64,000 bases of DNA from Epiperipatus broadwayi (Eukaryota; Onychophora; Udeonychophora; Euonychophora; Peripatidae), in assembly GCA_028023455.1 (NCBI GenBank), contig JAQFVV010000564.1:124001-188000 (forward strand), given 5' to 3'. A program made the position numbers and the translations under genes. This document shows, piece by piece, positions 23,813 through 34,375 of the stretch. Numbering within the stretch: the stretch's first letter is position 1; each line of letters begins with the position of its first letter. The notes beneath the pieces are model-generated. The model saw nothing but the letters and a program-made list of their open reading frames with translations, was not told where the DNA came from and searched no databases.

Positions 23813-24046
23813 ATCTAATGCAGTCCTCCAGCAGCCACTTTTTATATCTACTTAACTACAAAACTATGAGTCTAAAATTGAAAACACAATAATATTTTCA
23901 ATCTAAGCTCACATGACTATATAAGCTAATGAGCTTGGATTGATATGTTTTCAATTTTAGATTCATAGTTTTGTAGTTAAGTAGAGACAAAAGGTGGCTG
24001 ATGGAGGACTGCATTAGATCCTAAGATCTAGGTGCAATGCTCACAG

Positions 24047-24080
24047 ATCCAAGGCTCCTCACTGATGAAAGCCATAAGTT
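24047..24080 (+). ncRNA. 3'-truncated hammerhead motif, family C
   Basis: ATCCAAGG and TCCTCA are followed by the intact core CTGATGA (24062-24068) and AAGCCATAAG of stem II. The GAAA, stem III and cleavage site are deleted. The intact CTGATGA here supports that core as the family consensus. Confidence 0.6.
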
Positions 24081-24114
24081 AGGGAGAGTTTTGCCTGTTT
24101 TAGTAACAGTTATG

Positions 24115-26870
24115 AGAAAGCATAAGAAATGGTGATCATGTGATGTTGTTTAGAGGTTTGATTCCACTGTTATGGATGTTTAAGATATTTGCAAATGTGT
24201 AAGGGAAAAAAAATTATATTTATTTTACAATTATTGTAAATAAATGTTATGTTCTTTTGCTGTCAATATAGTTTTTTTTTTTGCTGTTGAATTTATCCAA
24301 ACATATTTGCATTCATTGCATTTACACATAATAATGGCTATGAATATGGAGTAAACATAGTCCGAAAGTGCTAAACTAAAAGTTATTTGTGAAAATTTTT
24401 ATTAACTTCACCTATATACGTTTAAAGTGTATTATTAATATATACAATTATTCTACACTAAACCTGAGAAGTCATACAATCACTAGTGAATATGATGTGG
24501 GTACATTGAGATGATGATCACAGATAGTGATTTATATAGAAGTATTTTGTAATGAAAATAGTGCCTATGGCTAATTTAGATTTAAACTTTTTAAAAAGAA
24601 TGCTTTTGGAATAATTAGGCTGGATTTAACTTTCAGAGTGCTGATGCCTTTGTTATCATTATCATGATAATGTTTGTTATACTGAAATTTGAAACTATTG
24701 CAATATATCACTACATACATTTATTAGGGAATAACATTTTAACATTGTTTACTGTAAAAGTGAATATAGACTGTCTGCTGTTTCTCATGCTATTACAACG
24801 CAAAAAGCAAAAGGAATTGGTATTTTTTTTTTTAAATATGCATATTACTACAGTATATGTGATAAATTTAAATGTATTATATACTCATATATTTATGATA
24901 ATCTATAAGGAGATAATTTAGCGAATTTAACATTTCTGAATCCTATGGAGTGATAGGATCAAGCCATTCATAGAAACTGTATTTAATATATTTTTTAAGT
25001 TTGTGGGACAATTTTATTCACATTAACTTTTATTTATATTAAATATGAATTTTAAAAAATATATACTAATATTAGATTGGGTGTTCCTTACATACATTCA
25101 TACCTGAAAAAATGCCAACTCATCTAATTCTTTCAATTTATTATAGTACTGTATATTAACAAGAGCACCTTTCTTTTTTTATCAAGCATTATTTATTATG
25201 CTGTGTAATAGTGACCACTGTGCCTTGTGTGATTTGGCATAGTGGTAATGTGGTGCTATAGCTTAGAGTACATAAATTATAGTCCAGCCCTGTCATTTCC
25301 AGTGTCCAATTTTTTTTTAAACTCCTAAACAGTAAACTAACTGATTATTTTTTTCTCTAAATGTTGAAACAATTTATTTCCCCAGTCTCAGCCTGGTTTT
25401 TGCTTTTATCAATGAGAATTTGGAATTCAAAGCTGACATCATTGATTACTCAAACATACAATAAATGGTTTTAAATACAGAAAAGAGAACTCTAATGTTT
25501 ATGACTGAAAACTTTTAAGTATATGCAAGAAATAAATAAAGTACTTTTTTTTTTTCAAATTCATGATTAGATAGGATATTGTCCTTATTTTCATATTGGT
25601 GAAAGAAGGTAAATAAATAAACTTCTTATTATATATATCTAGTAATTAAAAACTGTTGATTTGGTTTTATATTATTATGTTGTTATATATAAAATCCTTA
25701 AATGTTTGTCTGTAATGCTGTGCTGTCACGTGTCAAATTCACAATTGAAAAATCAGAAAAAAAAACTTTAAATTTGTTTTTATAAATAAATAACTATACC
25801 TAACTGAACCATAATTTATATTACAAGCATTTTATGCAAAGGAAATAATTCCATTCTTTATATTTAATAATCTGTAATTTTTATTAGAAAACATATTTTA
25901 CTTGAAGGAATGCAATCCCCCCCATTAGTAAATGTAATTTTTTTAATGAAGCTATTGTCCATAATGCTGTCAAATGTACATTTCAAATATAATATATATA
26001 TATTTAAAATTTTAAGTTTAGCTTTATTAATTTAGTTTATTTCTATTGTGCTGGGTACATTTTTGAAGGGTACCAAACGGGCTGGGTTGTTCCAAACACT
26101 CCTTCCCCCATTTTTTCAATTATGAATTTCTCACATTTATTTATATAATTTAAAAACCTTTTGTTTAATTTATATTATATCTTAAATTTTTTTTGTTAAT
26201 ACAGCCATTTAAAAAAAAAACTATTACAAAAATGATGGCCTTTCAGTCTGGGTAGATCTTGTTATAATATATTAATCTATTTTAGCAAGCATTCTTTAAC
26301 AGTGTATAGTTATATATTTAAGTACCATGCCTAAAGGTTAACTGAATAACTGGATAATTGAATGCTGTGAGTAAATGATAACATTGGATTATTAATAATG
26401 ATAGTTTTCAGTTCTACTATCTTTGTAATACAACTTATTCTGATCTTTCAATATTTAAAGCTGCATCATAAACTTTAAAGAGAAATAAAAAATAAGCAAT
26501 TATTTTATAATACTAAATTAAATAATTATTTTAAAATAGGGGTATTTCGAGAGCTTTTTTAATTTTAATATATATATACTATTAATTAAAAACATTTTCA
26601 AAATGTTTTGTTTTCTGTTTATGTATTCAAGAAGTATATATATATTTAATGATATTCTATTTATAATAGTAAGCAATTATTTTGTACTATCAAATTGAAT
26701 ATTAATAATAAACAGCTGCCCATAAATAATTATGGCCATTCTAACTCCAACAAAAAAAAAAAGGAGAGAAAAAAACTGTTCTAAAATTGAGTTTTGCATT
26801 GATTATATCAATCAATCTGTGAGCCACAAATGCACTCAAGTATAGAACATGCTTCTGTTTGATATTTTGT
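24115..26870. other. A+T-rich non-coding
   Basis: No gene or well-defined element was recognised, apart from the SINE-like remnant at 25215. Several open frames here are A+T-rich noise without domains. Confidence 0.4.
25215..25320 (+). repeat. old tRNA-derived SINE remnant (family G)
   Basis: GATTTGGCATAGTGGTAATG fits an A box (TGGCATAGTGG). A degenerate B-box-like segment and the shared tail block CATTTCCAGTGTCCAAT follow. Similar in layout to 20118-20215 and 34055-34170. Confidence 0.4.
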
Positions 26871-26879
26871 GATGTTTTT

Positions 26880-27720
26880 TAATTTCTTTAACAGAAAACT
26901 TTTTTTTTGAAATGCTTCAACTGATATATTCTGTTTGCCATATTTTTCATTTGGAAACTGTCAATATTACATCTCTTCAAGAATGTCTTGAGATAATCCT
27001 TATAATGTAAATGGGATCTCTCTCTCTCTCTCATGACAATAATGCTCAAGTTCACCATAAACCACTCTTTTAGATAATTTTGCCTTGATCGTTTATTTTA
27101 CATGTTCAATCCAATAAAGGTGTAATTTTTACAATAGTGGACTCTATGGTATTATATTTAAAAAGTTGAACATATTGATTGTTTTTATGATCTTGTTAAA
27201 TGAAACGTATCTAATAACTAAATATTATGCCATTAGAATATCAAAGTCTTTTTTCCAAACAACAAATTAAGTGAAATTACAGTTTTATATACAGCTAACT
27301 TAGATGGAGTAGCTATTTCTCTGTGATCAAATCTATCTTTCTATTTGTTAAAAGTAGCAGCTGCATGTTGGAGTCTGTGTTATACCTCAACATCTGAGTC
27401 CACTTTTCTACTTTTAATCTAGCAAGATATTTAAACTGATTTACATTCTCAAGTTGATAAATATTCAAGCTAAAGATTGCTGTGGTTGATAAACAGTTTT
27501 TAAAACATTAATTAATAAATCCAAATCTTGATATGTTGCATTCCAAACATTAAGAATATTCAATAAATCATCTTTTGAACTAGCAAAAATAGCACAATCA
27601 TCAACATACAGTAAATCTAGGATCCAAGAAGTTCATTTAAAATTCCACCATCAAACCAAGTGTGATGAATCAGCATTTGGCTATCCCTTTGGTTAGAAAC
27701 TTTAGGAATGGCCTGTATTT
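26880..27720 (-). pseudogene. LINE remnant: RT palm to 3' end
   Basis: On the minus strand, fragments read LLYVDDCAIFASSKDDLLNI (the YxDD catalytic motif, about 27600-27540), then LINVLKTVYQPQ and LENVNQFKYL (about 27440), LAVYKTVISLNLLFG (about 27290-27250), and near the end LKTFLKRCNID (about 27000). This order (YADD, ENV.HF.YLGS, AVYRTVI...LLYG, a YKD.LK..LK.CNID tail) matches a widespread metazoan EN-RT LINE family, also seen at 55300-59815. The 5' part is missing; stops and frameshifts are frequent. Confidence 0.7.
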
Positions 27721-27779
27721 GACTATTGTATGGGGAAAGAAGCAGTATGCAAAATTCTATCCCAGTTATTCCAAGAAAT

Positions 27780-28390
27780 GTGGGTTGCTATAATCTTGTT
27801 TAATGTGTATCTGTACATAGGTCTACATGGCCCAACCCCTGAGAAGTCATCCATCACCAATGAGCCCCATCCCTGGAGCCCTGAAGCGAAGACCCAAATG
27901 CTTCAGCTGAATAGGCAGACATCCAGCATTGCGCCAATTACCACAATAGGCAATGAGATCCAAGGCACCAAGGCCATTAAACATTAAATCCTTGACCCGC
28001 AGCCGAGCCATGCTGAGCCCATTCCAGGTACCTCTATCTCCCAGTTTAACAGTCCAAATGGACAGGGACCACATTCAGTCTACCTGCCCAAAATTGGAAT
28101 GCCAACTAGGGAAAAGCTAACCAGTAATGAGCACAGATCAAGGAGCACAGCAGCCCATCAGAGCGGAAACGGTGCTGAAACTTTGACCCTGTACACTCCC
28201 AGCAGGTTTTTCGGGTAGGCAATGATCACCAATAGCCTGAACTAATAAACCAGGACCCCAATGGCCCTGAGGGAGAAAAGAGGAGTGCAGACCTGGGTCC
28301 ACAAAATATAACAAAACTACATCAATGTTACAAAAATTGGCAGTGTCCCGAAGCAGACCGACTGCCTTTCACATGCCCTAAATCTAATGT
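27780..28390. other. unexplained G+C-richer block
   Basis: This is the largest stretch in the window with near-balanced base composition. On the plus strand one frame stays open, apart from a few stops, from about 27730 to 28215 (containing PTPEKSSITNEPHPW and GTSISQFNSPNGQGPHSV), but no domain is recognisable. It starts abruptly next to the minus-strand LINE remnant. Possibilities are the 5' region of another retrotransposon, a degraded coding sequence or a host regulatory island. Confidence 0.35.
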
Positions 28391-28562
28391 TAACTGAGAT
28401 GAATCTTTTATAAAATCCGTTGTAATACAGAATTATTATTTAGCTAACAGCAATAATTTCATTTTGAGTTGTTTCATTAACACATGATGTTCAGTTCTGA
28501 TAATAGATTTTTTTTTATGAGGGAAAAAGATGTCATTATTAAAATTTGCTTACGCATGGCAA

Positions 28563-28735
28563 TCAGCGCCACCTGGATTATTGTTTGTTGCTGATAGCAG
28601 ATGACGTAAGGTAAATGTACTTACACGGTGTGATCAGCGCCATCTAGTGGCTGAAATGAGAAACACTGCTTTTGCCCCGTAACCTGAATGCTTCTGTGTG
28701 TTGACACAGAAACAGCGCCTCTTGCGGCAGCATTA
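28563..28735 (-). promoter_or_regulatory. cluster of three CTCF-like sites
   Basis: Three CAGCGCC words occur at 28564, 28635 and 28713, about 70-80 bp apart in the same orientation. On the minus strand the middle site reads CCACTAGATGGCGCT, a full match to the bilaterian CTCF consensus CCASYAGRKGGCRS. The first reads CAGGTGGCGC (core match, weaker 5' part). The third (AAGAGGCGCTG) is a partial match. The surrounding sequence is less A+T-rich. Could also be a decayed tandem repeat whose unit happens to contain the word. Confidence 0.45.
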
Positions 28736-28739
28736 CACA

Positions 28740-29445
28740 GTCAAAACAACTACCTTTTAAAAAAAATCAAATTATATTGTATATATATACAAGTTTAACA
28801 CATGTTTATTTGAATAAATGACTACATATTTAAATTGCTTAATAATAATTAAAAGTATATATACAGAAGCTAATGTTAATTTTTTTTTCCTTTTTTATTT
28901 ATAAAAAAACAATTTATATTTATATGACAATACCTTATTTGAATGATTAATTGATGATATTCATAATGAAAACGCACATATAAAGTTAAGTGTTTTCTTA
29001 GGTATTAAATTATCTTACAATTAACAAATGTTGCATAAATTTTTTATATTCTCATAAATATTTCACAACAGAAAACCTTATGTTATTGCAATTAAGAATT
29101 TTTTTAATTAATGCAATTATCACCATTAGATCAAAAAACAGTCTTGATTAAATATTGCAAGCAGGAAGGTAGTCTCTATTTTTCATTAAAATATAAATAC
29201 AGGTAATCATTTTTGTAAGATTTCTATTTATATATAATTGACTTTTATAATAGAAAAATATTTAAGGAAAGACCAACTTGTTTCTATTTTTAGATATTGA
29301 TGTAGCAATCTTCATTTTAAAACCTTCTCCTGTTAATGATTTTACCTGATTAAAAATAATTCAATAATACAATTCTAAATTCTTAGTTCCCCTGTCCCCA
29401 TTATAAATCTGGATTTTTAAAGCATTTATATGCTGCTAGAAATTT
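28740..29445. other. A+T-rich, nothing recognised
   Basis: Low-complexity sequence with no supported feature. Confidence 0.4.
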
Positions 29446-29548
29446 AAATAAATAATAAATATATGTATATTGTGTATATTAAACTTAATGTCATTATAAG
29501 GATTTGATCTCAGACATTCAAACGCCTTACAACTATCCACTTCATCTT

Positions 29549-30492
29549 GATAATAAAATCAAGGAACTTGGATTCAAGATTCCAGTGTAGGAATTTGGTG
29601 ATGATTTTTTTATTTGTGATTTGTAGAAATACTAGGTGAAGCTGCTATGTTTTGATTTAATTGTTTGTAGGCCTCCCAGTAGATCTTTTGCATAAAAGTG
29701 TGATTTGAAATTTGAATGTGGTAGCCAATTTGTGATATTAATAGTTGAACCCATGAACATTTACTATGCTAAGTCTGTCTAAAGTGTTGAAGGATTTTCG
29801 ATATGAAAATGTGGCAATGGTATGTAAGGATATTCTATTGTGGGTTGTTTTTTGCATGTTTTTCATACTGATGGTGACTGTCTTTCTCCCCCAAAGGTGA
29901 GAACATAAGGCACTAATTTTCCTTTGAAATCTTTCGGTTTAAATTAAATGTAGAAGCCCTCCCTACTAATCACTTTCTTGCTTATAAAAAAAGATACTCT
30001 AACATAGATCCCAACTGTCAGCTTTGCCTTAAAGGCGAAGAGACCCCAATTCACGCCTTATTTCAATGTGAAAGATGCAAATTCTCAGAAACTATCACAT
30101 CCATTTCTAAAGCCAATGGTCACTGGATGTATACCTATGCAGAAAGTATAGGGAGAGGCTTCTTTCCCGCAATAAGGATTACATTCTTTTTGTATAGTAT
30201 TTGGTTGATGAGATATAAACTGACATTTGATCAATCAATAGAAAACCCTACTAATTTACTCCTAAATATTATCAGGGGAATGAAGCAGAGACAAGGCCCT
30301 GGCTCCTCCTGACATTCACACGGCAACATGGAGCCTTTTCATATTACCCACTGGCTGCTAACCTTGGATAGAGAATGCTCTCTAGTCTGTTACTACATCT
30401 TGCCCATATGATAAAACCTTATGTTAATCACTATTATGTTTCACTGTTGTAACCCACAAGCCTTAATAAAGTTCTTTATTTTTTTAAAAGAA
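29549..30492 (+). mobile_element. 5'-truncated LINE insertion with 18-bp TSD
   Basis: The exact 18-bp repeat AACTATCCACTTCATCTT flanks the insert (29531-29548 and 30493-30510). The insert ends with a 3' untranslated region that carries AATAAAG (about 30465) and finishes in T- and A-rich sequence. Its right part encodes the C-terminal end of a LINE ORF2. The first 380 bp are not recognisably coding and may be inverted or scrambled, as often occurs in truncated LINE insertions. The uninterrupted family H sequence gives the empty-site structure. Confidence 0.85.
29938..30312 (+). pseudogene. LINE ORF2 C-terminal fragment (zinc-binding tail)
   Basis: An open frame of about 124 codons ends at a stop at 30310. 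It contains CQLCLKGEETPIHALFQC, the CX2C..ET..H....C zinc-binding pattern found at the C-terminus of many non-LTR retrotransposon ORF2 proteins. A hydrophobic segment follows (FFPAIRITFFLYSIWLM), as in the comparable tail at 48526-49125. It has no start of its own; the upstream RT is missing through 5' truncation. The preserved frame suggests a fairly recent insertion. Confidence 0.7.
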
Positions 30493-30794
30493 AACTATCC
30501 ACTTCATCTTATACAACTGATACACATAACCACACATGTGAAAAAGATAAATGATCTCCAATATAGGTATTTCATGCTGAGGCAGCACTCATCAATTGGT
30601 CCAGATCACAATCTCTCACACATATATACAATCAGTATTAAGATAACAAATCTTCAATTAATGGACAAGCTTCAGTCTTCTCTACCCTCCAACTTTTCAG
30701 CCATCCATATGATTGAAAATCTTGTTTGAAACTCTCAAAGCCCTTGTTGATGCCAATATTATTGTCATGCCCATAGTCTTGCTTAATGCAAATA

Positions 30795-31385
30795 TATTTG
30801 ATTATAAAAATTAGGTGTTTTTTTTTTTAACTTTTTAATATATAAAGACATAAGGGGCTTCTTAAAATGTCAATGTGGTCCTGCATTTATATATTTTATA
30901 TATTTCTGCAATGTGTTTTATAAATTTATTTTATTTCCAATTAATGATTTTTTTTATAAATGACTACAATCTGAATGAATGGCTATTTTGAGAAGAAAAG
31001 ATTTTAGCCAGAAAAAAATACAAAATTTATATAAAAACTGTTAAAGATAGATTTTTTTAAAAAGATAAATAAAATATACTTTTATTTAATGTATATTTAA
31101 ATAAAACATTTAAAGAAATGATTAAAGAAAATTGTCTGGAAGATAAAAAAAAGTATTTATTGGGCTGTTGTGACTATTCTATAAAATAGAAGAATTCTAA
31201 AGAAATAGCAAACAACACTGAAAAAATATTTAGTAGTCTTAAATGTAAACGGAAACAAACAATAAAATGTCAGCTTGCAGTGAACAATGCCATTATTAGC
31301 AGCCATTTATAAATTTTAACTCCAGAAAAAAAAAAAAAAGATAGTTTATAGCAGCAATTTTTTCATCTCTATGACAATTACTGCA
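30795..31385. other. A+T-rich, nothing recognised
   Basis: Low-complexity sequence with short poly-A runs; no gene or repeat is supported. Confidence 0.4.
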
Positions 31386-31450
31386 AGCTTTAATAATAAA
31401 TGCCAAATGACAGGATTTAATAAATCCCTATTCTGTGTTGTTGTCCTATC

Positions 31451-31506
31451 CAAATTCCCCAGACTAGTTTCAAGCTTATGAATTTCATCAACGAAGAGAC
31501 CAAGTT
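31451..31506 (-). ncRNA. hammerhead motif, family D copy 1 (C3 mutated)
   Basis: Minus strand: TCTTCG, TTGATGA, AATTCATAAGCTT, GAAA, palindrome ACTAGT with GTC, TGGGGAATTTGG. GAAA, stem III and the cleavage triplet are intact. The first core base is T instead of C and stem II is weak. Confidence 0.5.
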
Positions 31507-32052
31507 CTAATGCACCTTCCAATCATTATCATTCACTTTTATATACACTATCAAGTTATAAACTCAAACTGAACAACATACAAATGTTTTCAACCTAAGC
31601 CAATTTGCCTTTATAGTAATATAGATATGAATCCAGTTCAGTTTTTATATATTATGGTGTCCTTAGACTTTTAATAACTATAACCATTTCTATCCTGTGG
31701 TCAAGACTTGGTGTAAACCAATAAACTATCACATGACTTCAGCTTATATATAGCTATTATAGTACCATACTTTTTCACATTCTCTATGCCAGATAGAGTA
31801 AGTTTTAATAATTAATGTTAAATGCCGGATGACTGCTTAATAAATCCATTTCCCTATCCAAAATTTCTATCAATATGGAGCTTTGGAACAATGTATTTGA
31901 ACCTTTAGAATCTAGTGCACCTTCCTTCCAATTACTATCATTTACTTGCACTTAGACCTTTAGTATCTAATGCATTTTCCTTCCAACTACTGCCACTTAC
32001 ATTGGTAAAGGTACTAGGAAGGAAGGGGCATTAGACCTTAAAGGTCCAGGTG

Positions 32053-32112
32053 CAAAATCAAAAGTTCCTCTCTGATGAAAATCATAAGCTTGAAATTAGT
32101 CTGCTGATTTTG
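32053..32112 (+). ncRNA. hammerhead motif, family D inverted copy (intact core)
   Basis: The outer stem I is perfect over 8 bp: CAAAATCA (32053-32060) with TGATTTTG (32105-32112). Core CTGATGA (32072-32078), a hairpin segment ending AAGCTT, GAAA (32092-32095), TTAGTC and the GTC cleavage triplet (cut expected after 32101) follow in order. The inner stem I appears shortened on the 3' side (TGC instead of TGGGGA) and stem II has mismatches. Confidence 0.6.
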
Positions 32113-32269
32113 AATAAGATAGTATAGGATAAGTTTGTATTAAACACTGGTGTCTACCATCTATCATTATTGTCTAAAGCTTACAGTAACTTGAAAGTGG
32201 CATGCTGCTATAACAGCAATATGTAGGATGAAATCACATGATAGGTGAAGTCATAGTTTGTTGCTTTAT

Positions 32270-32480
32270 TTACCATCTTGTAACATTGCTTCTTAACTTC
32301 TTCAGCAGCAGAATTTTATTTTTTGAAAGATTTCACCACTTTGTTTAATTGTAGATATCCATTTTTATTTTATTCTCGGCTGTATTCTCATTATTGTACT
32401 CTTTTGCAATGTCTTTAAGGAAATTTTTATAATATAAATGTGATGTCTGTCTTTGAAATTCATGCTCATGTTAACAACTG
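32270..32480 (-). pseudogene. possible LINE 3'-end remnant
   Basis: Minus-strand reading gives KNFLKDIAKEYNNENTAENK followed by K-rich sequence, similar in position and style to the LINE tail at 26880-27010. Weak, short and frameshifted. Confidence 0.25.
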
Positions 32481-34054
32481 TAAAATACTTTTATGACAAT
32501 AAACAAAAAAATAAATTGATTAATCAAATTAAGTGATATACATATATTACAATCGAATACATAAGATTAATTGCTTCTTAAATGCTTAAATACAAGTCTA
32601 AGATCTGAATTTTTTTAGTTCTGTATATAGATTATCACATTTAAATATAACATTCCATGATATAATTATTGTTTAACAGCTTAGTTATATACCTGAAGAT
32701 TGATTTATAATTAGGTAAAGTATCTCTTAAATATTCCTATGTTGAGTTGCATGAGAAACACATGAGTAATTGTCTTTACTTATATCAAGTTTTGCATCCA
32801 GCTTTCATGAAAAGCAGGACAAAAAGTAAAGAACTGAGTTGAGAAGTCTCTGATGAAAATAGATAAACTGGAAAGGATACTAATTATTTTTTTACATTAA
32901 TTTATAAAAACTAAAAAAAAAAAGGGATTTATTGTAGCATGTGAAAATGTTTTATTGTATTTTTTCTTTTGCATTTTTTTTAAAACTATTTATGTACCTA
33001 TATTTTACATATGTAAAGGAAACAATCTTAAATTTATCAATTAGTTATCCCAGTATTGTTTCATGATGTTGACTGTCAGTGTTTTAAAGAATCAAAAAAA
33101 AAAAAATAGAATGTAGATAGATATTCAAGTCTATCAATGCCCAAATTCTTTTCATAATATGTTAGCTCATTTTGATATATTAACAGAGAAATAAAACTCC
33201 TTTTTACAGCCAGAAGAATTTTCTGAATTTATATCTAACACCTTTTTGTTCAATATATCTCTAAATATTAAACATCTGTTTACTATATTGTTATTTTATT
33301 GTACCTGTTGAACATCATTCTACTTTATGTGAGAAATGTCAAACATGAATAAAAATTTTCATATTGATTTCTAGTTGAAAAAAGAAAACAAAAATCATTT
33401 TGGTCATCTGAGTGGAAACTGTTTTTTTCTGCTATCACTTTGATGCTTAAATCCACCTGACCTCTTGAGCATCTGATCATTTGATTATTTATTTAATTTA
33501 ATTTTGAACATCCCATAATATAATATGTTTGCATTATATAAGTTTCAACTGCTGATAATCAAATTCTGTTATAATTGATTTCTTCTCAAGAAATTTTAAG
33601 GAATCAAAACTCATATTCTAGATTGTTTAACATACATACATATAAATATAAATTCATATTGTAGGTTATCAACGTTATTTAAATTATATTGTTAAAAAAT
33701 ATTTATCCCATTGCTATAATATTTAAATTAATATTTAGGATGCTCTCAAAATTGATTTTTTTTCTTATGTTATTGTCTTAGTGATTAAAATAGCATGTTA
33801 AAGAACAAATGTTTTTGTATTAATTTTAAACTTGTGAAAGTAAAATAAAAAAATAAATGAAGAGTGAGAGAGGTTTTCAGTCTGATTAATTGAGGAAAAT
33901 TGTTAAAATTAGTCAATTGGGATTAAAGATTACTTAATGTTACTAGCATTAATTACACATTAAATTAATGAAAATTGTTACATTTTGTGAATTAAACATA
34001 TGACTGTATTAGTTTTAGAATTACAACTACTGCAATATTTAAATGTAATATTAG

Positions 34055-34170
34055 CACCTATGTGGTTTGGTATAATGATAAAGTAGCAGACTTTGAAACT
34101 CTGATCCATAGTTTAATGGCCCACCTATCACTTGCAGTGCCACTGTCTATGAATTCCTGAGCAATGAACA
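34055..34170 (+). repeat. old tRNA-derived SINE remnant (family G)
   Basis: TGGTTTGGTATAATGATAAAG (A-box-like), CAGACTTTGAAACTCTG, then TAATGGCCCACC and CACTTGCAGTGCC parallel the segments at 20118 and 25215. A related, even more decayed segment is at about 40370-40470. Confidence 0.4.
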
Positions 34171-34316
34171 ATTTGATTATGTATTTTTTATTATTAAATG
34201 GAGTTAAAAAAAAAAAATGTTAAGAAAGTGTTGTCATTTTTTTGTTTCTGTTTCTTTGCAATAGTTTGCTTATTTAATTCTTGGCATATATAGGTAGAAA
34301 TCATCTGAGTTAATTT

Positions 34317-34375
34317 TTTTTTCTCATGTGTCATAGCATCAGCTGGGAAGCGAACCACTAACACAGGACATATGT
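34317..34375 (-). repeat. 5'-truncated copy of the tRNA-Val-like SINE
   Basis: Minus strand: TAGTGGTTCGCTTCCCAGC, TGATGCTATGACACATGAG, then a poly-A run. This matches the 3' half of the SINE at 504-604 (TGGGTTCGCGTCCC, CAATGCTATGACACTTG, poly-A). It shows the element is a real dispersed family. No target duplication was found. Confidence 0.6.

Larger units (their letters stand above)
21737..24105. repeat. family C foldback element, split by hAT 3
   Basis: The left arm begins with AACAGGCAAAACTCTCC (21737) and the right arm ends with its reverse complement (about 24085-24105). The arms also share the blocks around ATCTAATGCAG...CTCCAGCAGCCAC and AACTACAAAACTATGAG. The centre of symmetry lies near 23925. 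Without the 1.9-kb hAT the element is about 480 bp. Each arm carries a hammerhead motif in opposite orientation; the right one has lost its 3' half to a deletion joining CATAAGTT to AGGGAGAG. Other copies are at 40540-41095 and 62436-63200. Confidence 0.75.
29450..30790 (-). repeat. family H repeat copy, interrupted by a LINE insertion
   Basis: Sequence before 29549 and after 30492 joins into one copy of the repeat that also forms the foldback at 38010-38935 (shared blocks AAAAAGATAAATGATCTCCA, CTGATGCCAATATTATT-like and ACAACTATCCA...TATACAAC). The interruption is the LINE insertion listed next. Confidence 0.6.
31390..32265. repeat. family D repeat: tandem ~420-bp units plus inverted copy
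   Basis: AATGCC followed by GGATGACTGCTTAATAAATCC-like sequence occurs at 31399 and 31821 (spacing about 422), marking two minus-orientation units. A plus-orientation unit at about 31995-32265 is inverted relative to them (shared GCACCTTCCTTCCAA blocks). Hammerhead motifs occur in the first and the inverted unit. Family D shares its layout and some sequence (for example CAGTTCAGT and the ribozyme core) with family C. Confidence 0.6.

Noticed and set aside
27847-28074. Minus-strand 75-codon frame in the G+C-richer block
   Set aside because: No recognisable domain; the opposite strand is equally open, as expected from lower A+T content alone.
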